From Anseranas semipalmata (Eukaryota > Chordata > Aves > Anseriformes > Anseranatidae): 64,000 nucleotides of DNA. The position numbers and the translations under genes were made by a program. Below the pieces are notes generated by a model that worked only from the letters and a program-made list of their open reading frames with translations, did no database searches and was not told where the DNA came from. Within the stretch, counting starts at the first letter, position 1; each line of letters opens with the position of its first letter. This document shows positions 40,201 to 52,526 of the stretch, piece by piece. The stretch is from contig VXAA01002996.1 in assembly GCA_013399115.1 (NCBI GenBank), positions 931,853-995,852 on the forward strand, read 5' to 3'.

Positions 40201-43200
40201 CTATGACAAGATGTATGACTATATGAAAAACAAGGAGCATCTGACTGAATAGATACATATAAAAAGGTCAATACTTCGAGTCATGCAAACTCATTATGTG
40301 CATGAGCAAGTGGTTTGTTTACTTGCAACATATACAATGCACAAAGCATGCCCTTTACAGTTTACATTTAATACTTCCTTTAAAAACTGTTTCAGTGGTT
40401 TCAAATGTGAAAGTAAGGATGTAAATTCTCTATTTTGTCTTTCCAGACCAGAAGGGGGAGGAAAAAAAAAAAAAAAAGCTTTTGGAAATACACTAGGCCT
40501 CCTGTTTTGTCCACAGGAGGCTTTCAAGCACCAGTGAAGTGACTTGTGATTTGCTCCAATCTGTGAAGTTTACAATGAGTACAGGTTTGGTAGGCTCTGA
40601 CAGATGAAGTTCAGCTAGCATCAAGCATGCTGAAGCCCAGTTCTGCAGGGACTATGTAGGAATTCTGCTTCATTCTCCCACCCGCCCTGGCAGGGACTGC
40701 TGGAGACTTAGGACATGGCAGGACAGAAAAGGAGACACTTCACTGCAAAGAGCCGAGGCTGGGACAAGGCACAAGGTAGAGACCCCCGCAAGGGGGGGCA
40801 AGGTGAACAGGAGGCCATGTGAACTGAAGGCAGCTGGAAGGGGAGGATGAGCTCTCAGGAAATGCTACAATTAAGGCTCATCATGCGCTGAGTAAATCAG
40901 GGCCTGAGGAGAGCAATGGCTGAAGTGACTGCTGTGGGAGGACCAACGAGTTGGTGGAAATTGAGAACAGGACTGCAGAGCTTAGTACTGCACGATGCTA
41001 TCCGTGTTTGCCACGCTGCAATCTAAATTGATCCAAAAGGGCGTCAAAACAGTTCCCTTGAGCCACTAGCTGTTTTCTAAGGAACCTTTCCTCATGTAGG
41101 AGAGGAGGGGGAGAGTAACCAACCCCTCCCGCCTCCAAGAAAAAAATATCTTTCATCATCCATAGTAATAAAGCTGCCTAGCCAAAGCTAGTTACAACCC
41201 AGCCACCGTTCTGTGCGGGCCACTCGTAGAAGGACGGTCCCTGGTGACACCAGCGTCTCACAGCCCGGCAGCGCTGCCGGCCAGCTGCCTTCAGGCGCCT
41301 GCCTTGCCCCGGGAGCCGGGCAGTCTGGGAGCTGCCCTAAGGGCCCAGCATCTCTCAGGGACCACCGGAGTGAGGTGAGCTAACGAGGCCCCACCTCTGC
41401 TCTCACAGGGTGGGAGAGAGGTCACCGATCCAGGGCAGCAGCTCCCAAACTTCACCATTCACATAACTACTTGTAAAAAGGGAAGAAAGAAGAGAATGGA
41501 AGCTCAGGCAAACTCCTCTTTTGCCTCCTTGAAAGAGGGGCAGGGGCACAGCTCCAAGTCACCGGGTGCAGAGGCTGCTGTCTGGAGGGACACCCCACTT
41601 CCTGGAACTCGTTTTACCTTCTTAATTCCCGAGAACAAGTACATTAAGGATCGTATATTTTGCACATTTGGTATCACTACATTCACCATTTTATAGTCTC
41701 TCTTGCCTATGGAGATCTTTCAGCCAGCAAAGGAGAGGACAAGATGAGAATAATTTGAAAACAAAACTGGAGCCTGGATGAGAGAGTTCATTACATAGTC
41801 TATGACTTAATAGCCAGAACTACAGGGGATTGAGTTTGCTGTATTCCCTCCAGGTTCAGTGGGAAGAAACTCGTGCTGCTAACCAAATCCCGCAGTGTGC
41901 CGAGACAGCGTTAGAAATGGGAGGCAGAGCCCGGCCCTGCCAGCCCCGGGCTTCCTGCGCCGGCACGCTCTCACTCACACGGACAGGCCCCGGGCTGAGA
42001 AACCTCACGTTCTCAGCCGTGCGTGCTCCCGCTTTAAAGAAGCCTTTCCGAAAGTTTAAGACCGTTGGTTGCGTTCAGCCGTATCACTGAGCATGGCTAA
42101 TCTGCGACACATGGCAAAGCGCTCGCCCCACATAGTGCCCATACCTATCTCCCAGGCAAAGCTGCCCGGACAATTCAGCTCTGTGTGGCTGGCAGGCTCA
42201 GCTGCCGGGGGGCATCAGCCTGACCCACAGCTCTGCTGCTGGACTGGCAATACATGCGGATAACTGGACAACAGACTGTTGTGACAATAAAACAACACAT
42301 TATCGTATCTCATTTCTGTGACTTAAAGGATTTCCCGACTTCCTGTGCCTGCCGATGCCCTCTTAGTCTTTAGATACCCGTGTCAAGCAAGTTACAAAAC
42401 CAATCTGTTGTTGTGACGAATAAGCGATGGACAGATCTGCTGAATGATGCAAGGCTCCACTGACTTTTAGTTATGCTTATGTAACTCAATAGTTTCACAG
42501 CTGCTAATAATTAGCAGATGACCTGCATAAGTGGTAGACAAATAAAGAGAGATGGAAAAGGAGAACCCTGCTTCATCACTTCAAAAATGAGCTAGCAAAA
42601 CCAGAGTAATGATTTTTTTTTTTTAAATCTGCTATTATTTTCTTTTTCTCCTCTCAACACAATTCAAACAAACACAGCATAATGAATTCAGCATAACTTA
42701 TAAGTGAAGATCTGAATGGTGCCTTGTTCATAGCACTTGGATTTGAAACACAGATGCCGTTAACTCACTGCTTAACTCATGGTACTCTTTAAAATGCTGA
42801 TCTGTTTTCTTCTCAGCTTCCATATTTAAAAAAAAAAGCTTTCTTCAAGTGATTTTTATTATTATTATTATTTTTAAACAAAGAGAGATTCAAACTTGGA
42901 TTCAGTGTACAGCTTCCTCTGCTCTTTTCCTCTCTTAAAAAGAAGAGATTAATTGTTATGCAGCAAACTGGGAATAACATCACTTTCTAAAAATTTCCTT
43001 TGCAGCTCTTGTCTTTATTTCACCAAATTCTTTTCCAGATCTGATGTTCCCAGCGCTTCCCGAGAGTCAATGCAATAAACTGTTGTTTAGTATTAAAAAG
43101 CTCTATGAATATAACAAAGAAAAACAACCAAAAATGATGTTTTGTAGGGTAAAAGTAGTCCCTGTTGCAGAGTGATCTGAAAGCAGTTGAGTAGGTGAAG

Positions 43201-43489
43201 GACACGTTTTTAAGTATAAAGACGACATCTTTTCGCTACTAGGGCACTAGTCTACTAGTCAGGAGATTTATGATCCTTTCCCAGCACTATTACTGACCTG
43301 CTGCTATGAGACTTCAGGCAAAGCCATTTCCCCACACTATGCTCCTCTGTTCACTCTACTTTTAGAAGTCTTTATTCAGACTTCTCAAGACCATTTTTGG
43401 ATGTTTTGAGACCACTTATTCCCTGATGTTCTGGGGACAGACAAAAGCAGCCATGCTTAAGCAGCAATACAGACACAGAGCATGCCATC

Positions 43490-43640
43490 AGCTGGACCTC
43501 ATCTAGTTCATAGCTGGGCTAAGCACAGTGAAAGCAGGTTGCCTGCACCTTGTCCAGGTGAGTTTTAAAACCATTTCCAAGGATGGAGACTCTGCAACCT
43601 CTGGACAACCTGTGCCAGTCGTTAGCCACCCCCACTGGGA
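43490..43640 (-). mobile_element. CR1 LINE fragment (antisense on the plus strand)
   Basis: The plus strand contains a recognisable antisense CR1 3' block. In order: aagcaggttgcctgcacctt, gtccaggtgagttttaaaac, catttccaaggatggagact, ctgcaacctctggacaacct and gtgccagtcgttagccaccc. It is truncated on both sides and the usual terminal octamer repeat is not seen. Confidence 0.8.
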
Positions 43641-46139
43641 GACCTTGCTGGCGATTTTTGGAGGAAGCAGAAGAAGCGGCAGAGGAATGCAATTTCTTTT
43701 TAGGGCTCGCTTCTGGTCCTCTTGGGTCAGGGCTCAGGGAAGTCTGCTCCACTCTGCCTGTTCCTCACGGCAAAGGGATTTCAGCATTCAAGCACAGCAT
43801 TCACCAAAAACATTAAAAAGGAGGAAGAGGGAATCACCCCACTTCCTGAAGTTATCACAAGAGAAACATGCACAAGCTATTTTGGGTTTGCTGAAGCTGC
43901 TAAGAGCATTTATTTTAACCCCTATATTACTTCCCACTGAAGAACATCCTGTAGTTTCTTCAGCAGGAGAGAGATGGTACAATTTAGCTGAAATGAAGAG
44001 GAGGTGAGCCCTCTCACGAACACACGCTGGCAGCCAGGAGGGCTCCTCGCACAGACTCAGCCCCAGGAGGGAGATGGCAGGAGCTACACATGCTGTGAAG
44101 CGATTGAAGATGATGGGTGCCACAGAAGCAGCTTAAGTATTAGAAATGCTTGCTTCTGCAGCATCAGTAGTTTAAGGAGGTACAAAATGAAACATTTTAA
44201 CTCCGAAGTGTACTTATGTATGATTAGAACTAAATGTAGAAGACCCCTAAAGAGGCTATAGCAGAGTTTAGTGTTACAAAACAGACTCTCAAACAGCTCC
44301 TTGGGCTTCCCGTTTATCTCCTTCCAGGAATAAGGAAGCTTTCTCTTCTGAATGCCTTTGATCTCTCAGATTTAGATGAAACTGCTCCCTCACCGCTTGC
44401 GTCCCCAGTCTCACAGACACTGCACTGATCTTTGTGAACCGAGCTGGATGAGACCCAAGCACAGCTGCTCCTTCAGGCCTGCAATGCTGAACAGCAGCAA
44501 AGCACCTGTCAGAGCCCTGATGCACAGGGTTAATTCCACTGAAAAAAAAGTGCCATCTTCTCACAATTCAGACTTCACTCAACTCAGCAGCAGTCGCATA
44601 CTGCTTGGAAAGAGTCACAATAGAGTACTAACAGTTAATTGACTAACTTCCCCTTCAGATATCTAGATATATCTATACATGGAGCCGATCCTACATGAGA
44701 GCACTATACCACTACCACACTGATCACTGCAAGCATCCAAAATATTTTAAACAAAACCTGTTAAAATATGATTCTTTATTAAATTTAGTTTTTAATAATC
44801 CATTTTCTGGGCTATTTGCCAACTAACAGTTCAGCAGCCATTATTCAATAACAGACAGATTTTCATCTACATCTTTGAAGCAAGAAGCTAAATAGCGAGC
44901 AGTTGTTAATTGCACACTCAATGGCACACAGAGCAAACAGCTGCCTTGAAGACTTGTGGCCACTTCCAGCATCCTCATCGTTGGTACTCCCCAGACCTGT
45001 TCTACCAAAATAAAACTCACCTTCTAACCACATAAAGAATACTCCCTCCACCCTCCCCAACTCACGTACAGCTAGAACCATGGGTTTTGAACTAAGATAC
45101 TTGACAGCCCTTTATTATAACTGATCCAACTGACTGAGTATTAGAGTGCACTACAAAAAGAAAGGGAAAAAGCATCTGTATTAGAGCCAAGAATAAGGAG
45201 AAGTCAGTAAAAGGAACACAAAAGCATTTAATTAGATTTGAACTTTTACAAGACTTCATATTGTTGTGAAGTCGCCACAATTAAAATGTGTTTATGTTGG
45301 CGAGAGCATAAACTTTAAAGAAATCCTCCCCTTGACATTGCATCACTATTTCCCATGGTTTCTAAGCATAAGTCCATTATCCATATGGAGATTCAATGCA
45401 ATTAGAAGCACAGAACATTTCTGATGCCTTTGCATAAGGACATTTTACCAATATATATATCTATATGCACACACACACACCCTGCAAGAACAACATATGT
45501 GCTCTGAAAGGAAACCTATAAAATCCTGTCCTCATGTCACATTTATCAGACAACACCAACACGCCCTCTTCTCTTCCTCCAAGAAAAGCTTGATGTTTAT
45601 ACAAGCAAGGCAGAAAACTAATAGCTGTTAGAACTTTATGCACTGTAAGTAACAGAGTAATATTGCAAAGTATTTTCTTCACAAAGAGATCAGTATTGCT
45701 CCTTCCCCCCACTGGCCTCTCCTCTGAGAAAGGTCTGGAGGGCACCTGATGTAAAGGTCATATGCATTGTTACAGGTATGAAATTGTTCCTTTTACAGCT
45801 AATAATTTTCTAGTGGCACCTTTCAATTCTGACTACTGCATAAGTAAAAGCATTAATATCCTGATGCAATTTTATGATAAATCTGGGTTTCTCAAAAAAT
45901 ATAGGAACAGCTACAACACTCACGTAGAAATGCAACACCCAAAGACAGCACCTTGCTACCCGATGCCACCAGAGCACAACGTAATACTGTAAGAAGTTAA
46001 AAGTGTAATTGCAGTAGAAATACCAAGGCAGCAGCAGAAGTTGGAGAGCTTTGAGCACTCTGAAAGCAGGAGGCAGGGGAGAGGCAGCACAGGCTGGAAG
46101 AGCTGCTCCTCCTCCCCTCTCTCCTTTCTGAGTGATTTT

Positions 46140-46975
46140 AGCTGGCAGCACACCCCACAGACAACTGGAGAGGGTTGCTGGGGCTGCAGCACTGGGGCAG
46201 GAACAGGCAAGCAGCAGTAGGAGATGAGGAAGAATGGGGCTGGAGGCAGAAGTCCCTCGGCTCCACCAAGAGCGGTGCAACTGCACCTCGAGGGCGCAGT
46301 CCCTGGCCCAGAGACCCGCACAGGGGCTGGCGCGCCTCTCTCGCCATCCCCAGGGAGCCGGCCTTAACCAGCACGGGAGCGCTCGTTCCGTGCGCGGCAT
46401 GGGGAACCGCAGGTTTGACAGGCACGTGCTAAGGGCAATGTCCTGCTTGAGGTCAGAGGACACAGAGGAGCCCAGAAGGGTGGGGAGGGGAGAAGAACAC
46501 ACATAGCACAAGAGGAACTACAAGCAGCGCTTTCTGGAGGAACAGGGACTCAGAAGAGACACCATCTCATTTCTAGGCTCTTTGCTCTTGCCCCAGCTAA
46601 GCTGAATCTGCACGCGTATAAAAAGTGTATCCTCTCCACTCGTCGCCTTCTCGAGCTCTCTTCCTGGATCGCTGTGCCTGCCCTCCCTCACGTGCTCTGC
46701 AGCAGCTGCACTTCCTCCTCACGCGCTCCTTCCCTGCTGCCGCTCCCGCGGAGGGGAAGCCACGCACCAGCGGGGTCCTCCTCGTGCCGGGCTCCGCCGG
46801 AGCCATGCAGTCACCCACCGCTTCGCCCGGGGGAGAGGGACGGGGACACTGTTCCCTCGGAGAGCTGCACCGCCAGAGCGGGCCTCTCCACGCCAGCACG
46901 GCTGTCCCTCACGCCCTGCCTGTAGCCACGGCTGCCCAGCAGGGCACCCTGCGGGGCCGAGCTAACTAACGGGAC
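46140..46975. promoter_or_regulatory. CpG-rich block with a plus-strand TATA box
   Basis: CpG density is raised from about 46250 to 46960. A canonical TATA sequence, TATAAAAAG, lies at 46617-46625 on the plus strand and is followed about 30 bases later by a pyrimidine-rich stretch. A transcript in the plus direction, divergent from WIPF1, could start here. Long open frames on both strands (233 codons minus at 45810-46511, 114 codons plus at 46625-46969) have no recognisable domain and look like composition effects. Confidence 0.3.
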
Positions 46976-47623
46976 AGGGCTTCTCCACATAGCCTCCTAG
47001 GCCCCTGCACTGTGCCTGGAGGAGCCAGCGGGCAGGCAGAAACGGAGGGAAAGTAGAAGCAGGCAGTGAGATGGGCATGAGTGAGGAGCACAGCACACTG
47101 CCCACCCTTCGGAGGCCAGCAAGACTGAGAACAGCTGCTTGCGACGGCCCTTTCTTTGAGGAAGCACCACAAGAGTAAAAAAAAGCCATTTAGAATTACC
47201 TCATGGTGGATTCCTGAATAAGCACATCCCACTAAGTGCCAGAGACAAGTTCTGTATCATTTTTGTTTTAGCTGAGAGGCCTGAGCAGGGCACATGGCAG
47301 CAGCTGAAGAACCCGCGCTCAGAGAAGGGACACAGGCCTGCTCTGCAGGAGGAGTTTTTATTGAGAGACAAGAGTAGCCATTAGAGTACAGGGGCAAACA
47401 AACAGAAGGGAAGGCTAAAACCTTGCTAAAGCTTTTCACACGAGGTTTGCAAGCCTGGCTCCTTCAGAAAGCCCCTGAGAGCCAGCTCGCAGGGCAGAGA
47501 CCTGCTTGGGTTGCCTCCACCACAAAGCCCCAGCTACACAGTTCACCCCAGCACCCGCGCCACACATGCGGGCAGCGCGTGCCCTGGGCTCGGCGAGGCT
47601 CTCCCCACCCCACCCTGCCACAC

Positions 47624-48112
47624 NNNNNNNNNNNNNNNNNNNNNNNNNNNNNNNNNNNNNNNNNNNNNNNNNNNNNNNNNNNNNNNNNNNNNNNNNNNNN
47701 NNNNNNNNNNNNNNNNNNNNNNNNNNNNNNNNNNNNNNNNNNNNNNNNNNNNNNNNNNNNNNNNNNNNNNNNNNNNNNNNNNNNNNNNNNNNNNNNNNNN
47801 NNNNNNNNNNNNNNNNNNNNNNNNNNNNNNNNNNNNNNNNNNNNNNNNNNNNNNNNNNNNNNNNNNNNNNNNNNNNNNNNNNNNNNNNNNNNNNNNNNNN
47901 NNNNNNNNNNNNNNNNNNNNNNNNNNNNNNNNNNNNNNNNNNNNNNNNNNNNNNNNNNNNNNNNNNNNNNNNNNNNNNNNNNNNNNNNNNNNNNNNNNNN
48001 NNNNNNNNNNNNNNNNNNNNNNNNNNNNNNNNNNNNNNNNNNNNNNNNNNNNNNNNNNNNNNNNNNNNNNNNNNNNNNNNNNNNNNNNNNNNNNNNNNNN
48101 NNNNNNNNNNNN
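47624..48112. other. Assembly gap (489 N) in a CpG island
   Basis: A run of N bordered on the right by extremely GC-rich sequence (gccccggccagcgtgcgggg). Probably sequence that short reads could not cover. Confidence 0.98.
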
Positions 48113-48650
48113 GCCCCGGCCAGCGTGCGGGGAGGGCGGGCAGCGCCGGGCCGGGCCGCGCCGCGGGGCAGGCCGGAGGCTGGGCTCCTCCTGTGCCCGG
48201 GAGCTAAGAGCAGGCGGAGGTTACGGACACACGCCTTACGGGGAAAGGGCTTCAGGTCCCCAGGGCGCTCAGCGACCTAAGCCGTGAATATTGGCGGCCC
48301 TTCCAGCCGTTCTGCCAGGTCCCACCGGGCCCCTGGCTACGCTCCTACCTGCGGCAGCAGCTCTGCCGTGCCCTCTCGGCCTCTGCAGCGCCCCGCGGGC
48401 AGGAGTGCGCTGCCTGCCCCCGCTCAGCACCGCGCCAGCCTTCGGGGAAGCCCCAGCCCCAAAGGCCGCCCAGCGGAGGCTCCTCTCACCCCGGTGCCCG
48501 GTGTGCCCGCATCCATCGACACGCTCCATCTCCCCCACCTGCCTCCCGCGGCCCCGACGGCAGGGGAGGAGCGGGGGAGCTGGGGAGCGGCGCTGCGGCG
48601 GGCAGGGGCACCCGCGGAGCAGCGCGAACGTAATTAAACAGCGGGAAAGC
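48113..48650 (-). promoter_or_regulatory. WIPF1: CpG island, likely WIPF1 promoter and noncoding first exon
   Basis: Strongly CpG-rich sequence continues from the gap to about 48650. WIPF1 needs at least one noncoding exon upstream of 8112, and this is the strongest island between its ATG and CHRNA1. Minus-strand donor candidates are CAG|gtagga (intron bases 48343-48348, exon end 48349) and CCC|gtaagg (intron bases 48234-48239). A further donor-like GAG|gtaaga lies just right of the island (intron bases 48746-48751). None can be chosen without transcript data. Confidence 0.45.
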
Positions 48651-48659
48651 GGCACTTGC

Positions 48660-51600
48660 TTTCTCCCTTTAAGGTCTGCAGCATGCGGAGGTGCGGGAAG
48701 GTCAATTACCCCTCTCTGCAGGATGCCCCAGAAGGGATTTGTGCTTCTTACCTCAATTAACTCACGCAGAAATGGCTTTGCCAGACAAGCAAAAGAGTCT
48801 GCTTCCTATTCCCTCTAAGGGTGACTAAATTTTCTAGAAAGAAAACTTCTGTTAATGTCTTTGGGTCCAGTACTGAGGTCTTGAATGGAAAAATGCCCAA
48901 AGTATATGTAATGGAGTAGCTTGGGCAGATAGGAGTGGGGTTTGAAGGGCAGGGAAGCTGTGTGCTGGGTGTCTGAGCACACCCTGGCTGCTTTTCGTCT
49001 CTGCAGGATTTCACGTTTTGGAGGTATCTGGACATTTTTTGTTTAGTCCATGCAAGAACGTGGTCCAGCTCAGCAGCTGCACAACACTGCTGTCTAAAAC
49101 ATATGAATGTTAGGGACAGGTGTCCTGAAAAACTTAAATACATTCTTGTTTCCCTTGTAGCAACGTGTCCCAGCAAGGTCAAAGACTGAGTGATCCGTGT
49201 GCTGAGCTAAACTCTTACAATTTACTTTTGTGTTTTTGACCAAGAGATTACCAATTGCAAAGACAGCATTAAGGTGAGACATGCTGTCTTGAGAGCAATG
49301 GCATTACTGATTTGTCTTCAGTGTAACATTTCAAACCTTGCCAGCCTTTTATGTAGGTCATTTCTCTGTTTTTTTTTTTTTTTTTTTTTGTGTGTCATTA
49401 CATGCTTGGGGCATTGCAACACAGACAGAAAAACAGGTACAATTTTTTTTTCTCTACCCCCTTCTGCCCTGTGTGACCTAGATTAGTTTGCAAGCAAAAA
49501 TTAGAGAGCTTACAAATGGAGAAGCTGCAGGTACTCTGTGCTTACTGCCTTTATGGACTCACAGACCTAAAGCTCCCTAAAGATGCTCACAAATCCACAT
49601 GGGGTTCCTAAACACTGCATACTGTATTTGGGTCATTAGTTAGCTGAAAACAGTTTTGAAGTCACATACAGGCAAACAGCTTCCTCTTGATTAGGTAGTG
49701 GAGAAATATCATATGATGTGTTTATTCCAGGCTCCGTATGGGATAAGTAACAAGCACTCATCCGGATCTGCTTGGTTATTAGAAGCCAGCTGAAGGGGTT
49801 GGGAGGACGTGCTGTGGCTGGAGATGTGCACAGGGATGATGGAAATGGTAATAACCCTTGCAAGGAAAGAGTTCTCCCTTTATGGGAATCCACGGAGTGG
49901 CCCACCACCACACTGCTGCCACAGCCTACAGACCCCTTCGTGCTCTTGGCTGCTGGTCAGTCCGGTGTGTGGTGTGGTGACAAGTGGACTTGTCCTGTCC
50001 TTGTTCAGCTCCTTCACACACTCTGCAGGTGACCCCCTGCAGCCAGCTGCACTCAGCGGGGCTCCCAGAACAAGCCTGGAAATGGTTGCTGGCAGGTTGG
50101 TTGTCTTCCATAGCCCTGCCTGTCTTTTGTCCTTTAGCAGGGACTGAAGTGCAATTGTTTAAGAGAATCTTTTGTGAAGCAGGGTGTGATTGCCCTATTT
50201 ATAGTGGGAACTTAATTCTAGAAAGGGGGAAGAACACCAGAGCTTTTTTATAAGCCCGTGTCTGTGCACCGTTCATCTGAGAGAAGCCTGGGAGGCTTTG
50301 TGCCGATTTCGCAATGATGACAAACTACAGAGCTCTGATTTTTCAGGAAGAGAAAGAGGGAAGGTAGGAGTGAGTTTACACCCCAGGAACCTGGAGGCTG
50401 TGCTAGACTTTGTCTAGCCCTGGTTAGCATATAAAAACATGAGGTCTTGTGACTGGATTCACGTACAACGACCTTTTAAAAGTGGCCCCTGTTAAAAACA
50501 TTTCTGATGTGCCAAACTATCGGTGACTTAAAGGTGACATCTCAGATGCCACCATACCAGAAAGCAAGCATTTCAGGGGTGTAATATGCTTCCTTTATCC
50601 AATGTCAGCACAGTGCCTATGCATTCTGCAGGACTGCTTTACACTTTTTCGCCCTGCTGTCCCCTGCCCACTGTGGTTTGCTTCAGCTGTGGAAACGGGA
50701 ACTGCTGAGTCAGCACGCTGATGAAACACACGCTGCTTTCACACATCTCTGGGGAGATGGCTGCAGCGAGGGGGCTGGCAGCAGCTTATATCCTGGAGAA
50801 GAAACACATACTTAAATCATGCTACAGTTGCCTGAAAAATATAATCTCTTTTCTTAAAAACTCTCAAACTGAAAAGAGGTTTCAGGACCCAAACACTAAG
50901 TTTTAGGTGAATGATCAAGTCTGGCATATGCAAGCTCATGATCAAGCATTTAGAGTTTACTGAATGTCATTTTTCCGCTCGTTCTGTTGATCAATTCAAT
51001 TATGTTTTAAAAAGCCAAGATGCAGCTGGTTGAATAGACAGAATAAGGCCATCAGATTTAGCTCATCTGCCTGGTGCTGACGGAGAACAGCAGCCTGTTC
51101 TGATTACAGACTCACGCAGAGGTGAAATTGCTCCCTTGGAACTGGTACAAGGTAATGGACTTTTAAAAATTCAAATAATCCCCTCAGAAGCGTAAGGTCT
51201 CCTGAATGGTACGAGTGCAAAAGGGGAAAGAGATTTGGGATGACTGCATCTCAGAGGGCAAAATGTCCATGGCACAGCAGAAAGTAGCTGAAGGTCAGCT
51301 AAAGGAATGTGAAGGGGAAAGTTAATTGCCAAATTGTTTAAAAATTGGAAAGAGCATCAGAGTTAAGAAGATGGAGACGTTCCAGAGGGCCATTCTATTA
51401 AGGACATAAGTAGGGCGTTATCCACAAGATCAAAGTGAGCAAAACCACCTCTAATTCCAAGAAGGTGGCAGTTAAAGGAGGGACAAGGTAACTGCTCGCA
51501 GTGCTGTCGCTGTCAAGATTCACCTCGCCCAGCAGGCCTGCAGTCTGCCTCTAGTTAAATTAGGTCTGCGTACTGCAGTGCAACAGTACTTGGATGTCAT

Positions 51601-51906
51601 TATTTTTCTGCACGTCTTAGAGAAAACTCACAGTGAGTGAGTGAGGCCTGTTTCTCATTTTGCATATCAGTAGAATAGCTAGTTGAAGTTCAGAGCCGAA
51701 ATTTGCCTATCGAAGGCAATGGGGCAGCAAGATGGACATGTGGGTTGCCCAGGTCTTGCCCAGGGCCAGCTCCCCGGAGCTGCTGGTGAGACACAGGTAG
51801 GAGAGAGACCAGAGCCCCGTGTTACGATGGCAGGGAGAGACTACAGCGCCGTGAATGAGAAATCGTTAGATGATACGTACCTACACATTGACGGCAAATT
51901 AGCTTT
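48660..51906. other. Intergenic sequence between WIPF1 and CHRNA1
   Basis: No gene was recognised. It contains a 21-T tract (49369-49389) and otherwise unremarkable single-copy-looking sequence. Confidence 0.6.
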
Positions 51907-52526
51907 GATGGTGTACTGGGTCTGGCTGGGATAGAGTTAACCTTCCCTGCAGCAGCCCATGTAGCATTGTACTCTGCACTTGTAGCTAGAACAGTGCTGG
52001 TATCACACCAGTGTTTGGCTACTGCCGAGCAGTGCTGGCACAGCACCAGGACTCTCTCCAGACCCCCCAAAGCCAGTAGGTGGGGGTGGGCAAGAGGTGG
52101 GGAGGGGACATGGCCAGGGCAGCTGACCTAAAGCAATCAAAGGGATATTCCATACCATATGGTGTCACACTCAGCAATAAAAGCTGAAAAAAGGAAGGAG
52201 GGGAGGGGCTCTCGTGAAGACGTCTGTCCTCCCGAACAACCGCTACGCGTATTAAGGCCCTGGTTCCCAAGACGTGGCCAAACACCGCTCGTTGATGGGG
52301 AAGTAGAGAATATTTTTTTTTCCCTTTCCCCTCTGTGCTTCCGCGCGGCCTTCGCTTGTTCTTTCTTTTTTTTTTCCTTTAATTAAATTACCCTTATCTC
52401 AACCTGCGAGAGACCCTGTTTTCTTTACATCATACTTTCTTCTCCTCCTCTTCTTTGAGGAGGGGGAGTGAGAGAGTGGCTGTGGTGGAGTTCAGCTGCC
52501 CGGCAGGGTAAAACCACTACAGATGG
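51907..52526 (+). mobile_element. Solo LTR of an avian ERVL-like endogenous retrovirus, with target-site duplication
   Basis: The LTR is 51912-52521 (610 bases). It starts TGTACTGGG and ends ACTACA, so the termini are TGTA...TACA. The perfect 5-base duplication gatgg lies at 51907-51911 and 52522-52526. The body resembles a widespread bird ERVL-type LTR as I remember it: tctggctgggatagagttaa near the 5' end, a TATA/AATAAA-like box at 52176-52183, and the cttatctcaacctgcgagag block near the 3' end. No internal viral genes, primer-binding site or second LTR are present, so it is a recombined solo LTR. Confidence 0.93.

Larger units (their letters stand above)
25400..46140 (-). other. Presumed long 5' intron of WIPF1, second part
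   Basis: No coding exon was recognised. Items listed separately are the 23-N gap, the repeat pair, CpG-rich patches near 28.9 and 31.1 kb, and a CR1 fragment at 43.5 kb. A 160-codon open frame at 32692-33174 (plus) has no recognisable domain. Noncoding 5' exons of WIPF1 could lie here but cannot be identified from sequence alone. Confidence 0.55.

Noticed and set aside
45810..46511. Open frame of 233 codons on the minus strand with hydrophobic leucine-rich stretches
   Set aside because: It overlaps a GC/CpG-rich block where stop codons are rare. The hydrophobic residues follow base composition and no family was recognised.
47423..48287. Long open frames spanning the second large N gap
   Set aside because: They are open only because N is translated as an unknown residue. 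The flanks show no coding similarity.
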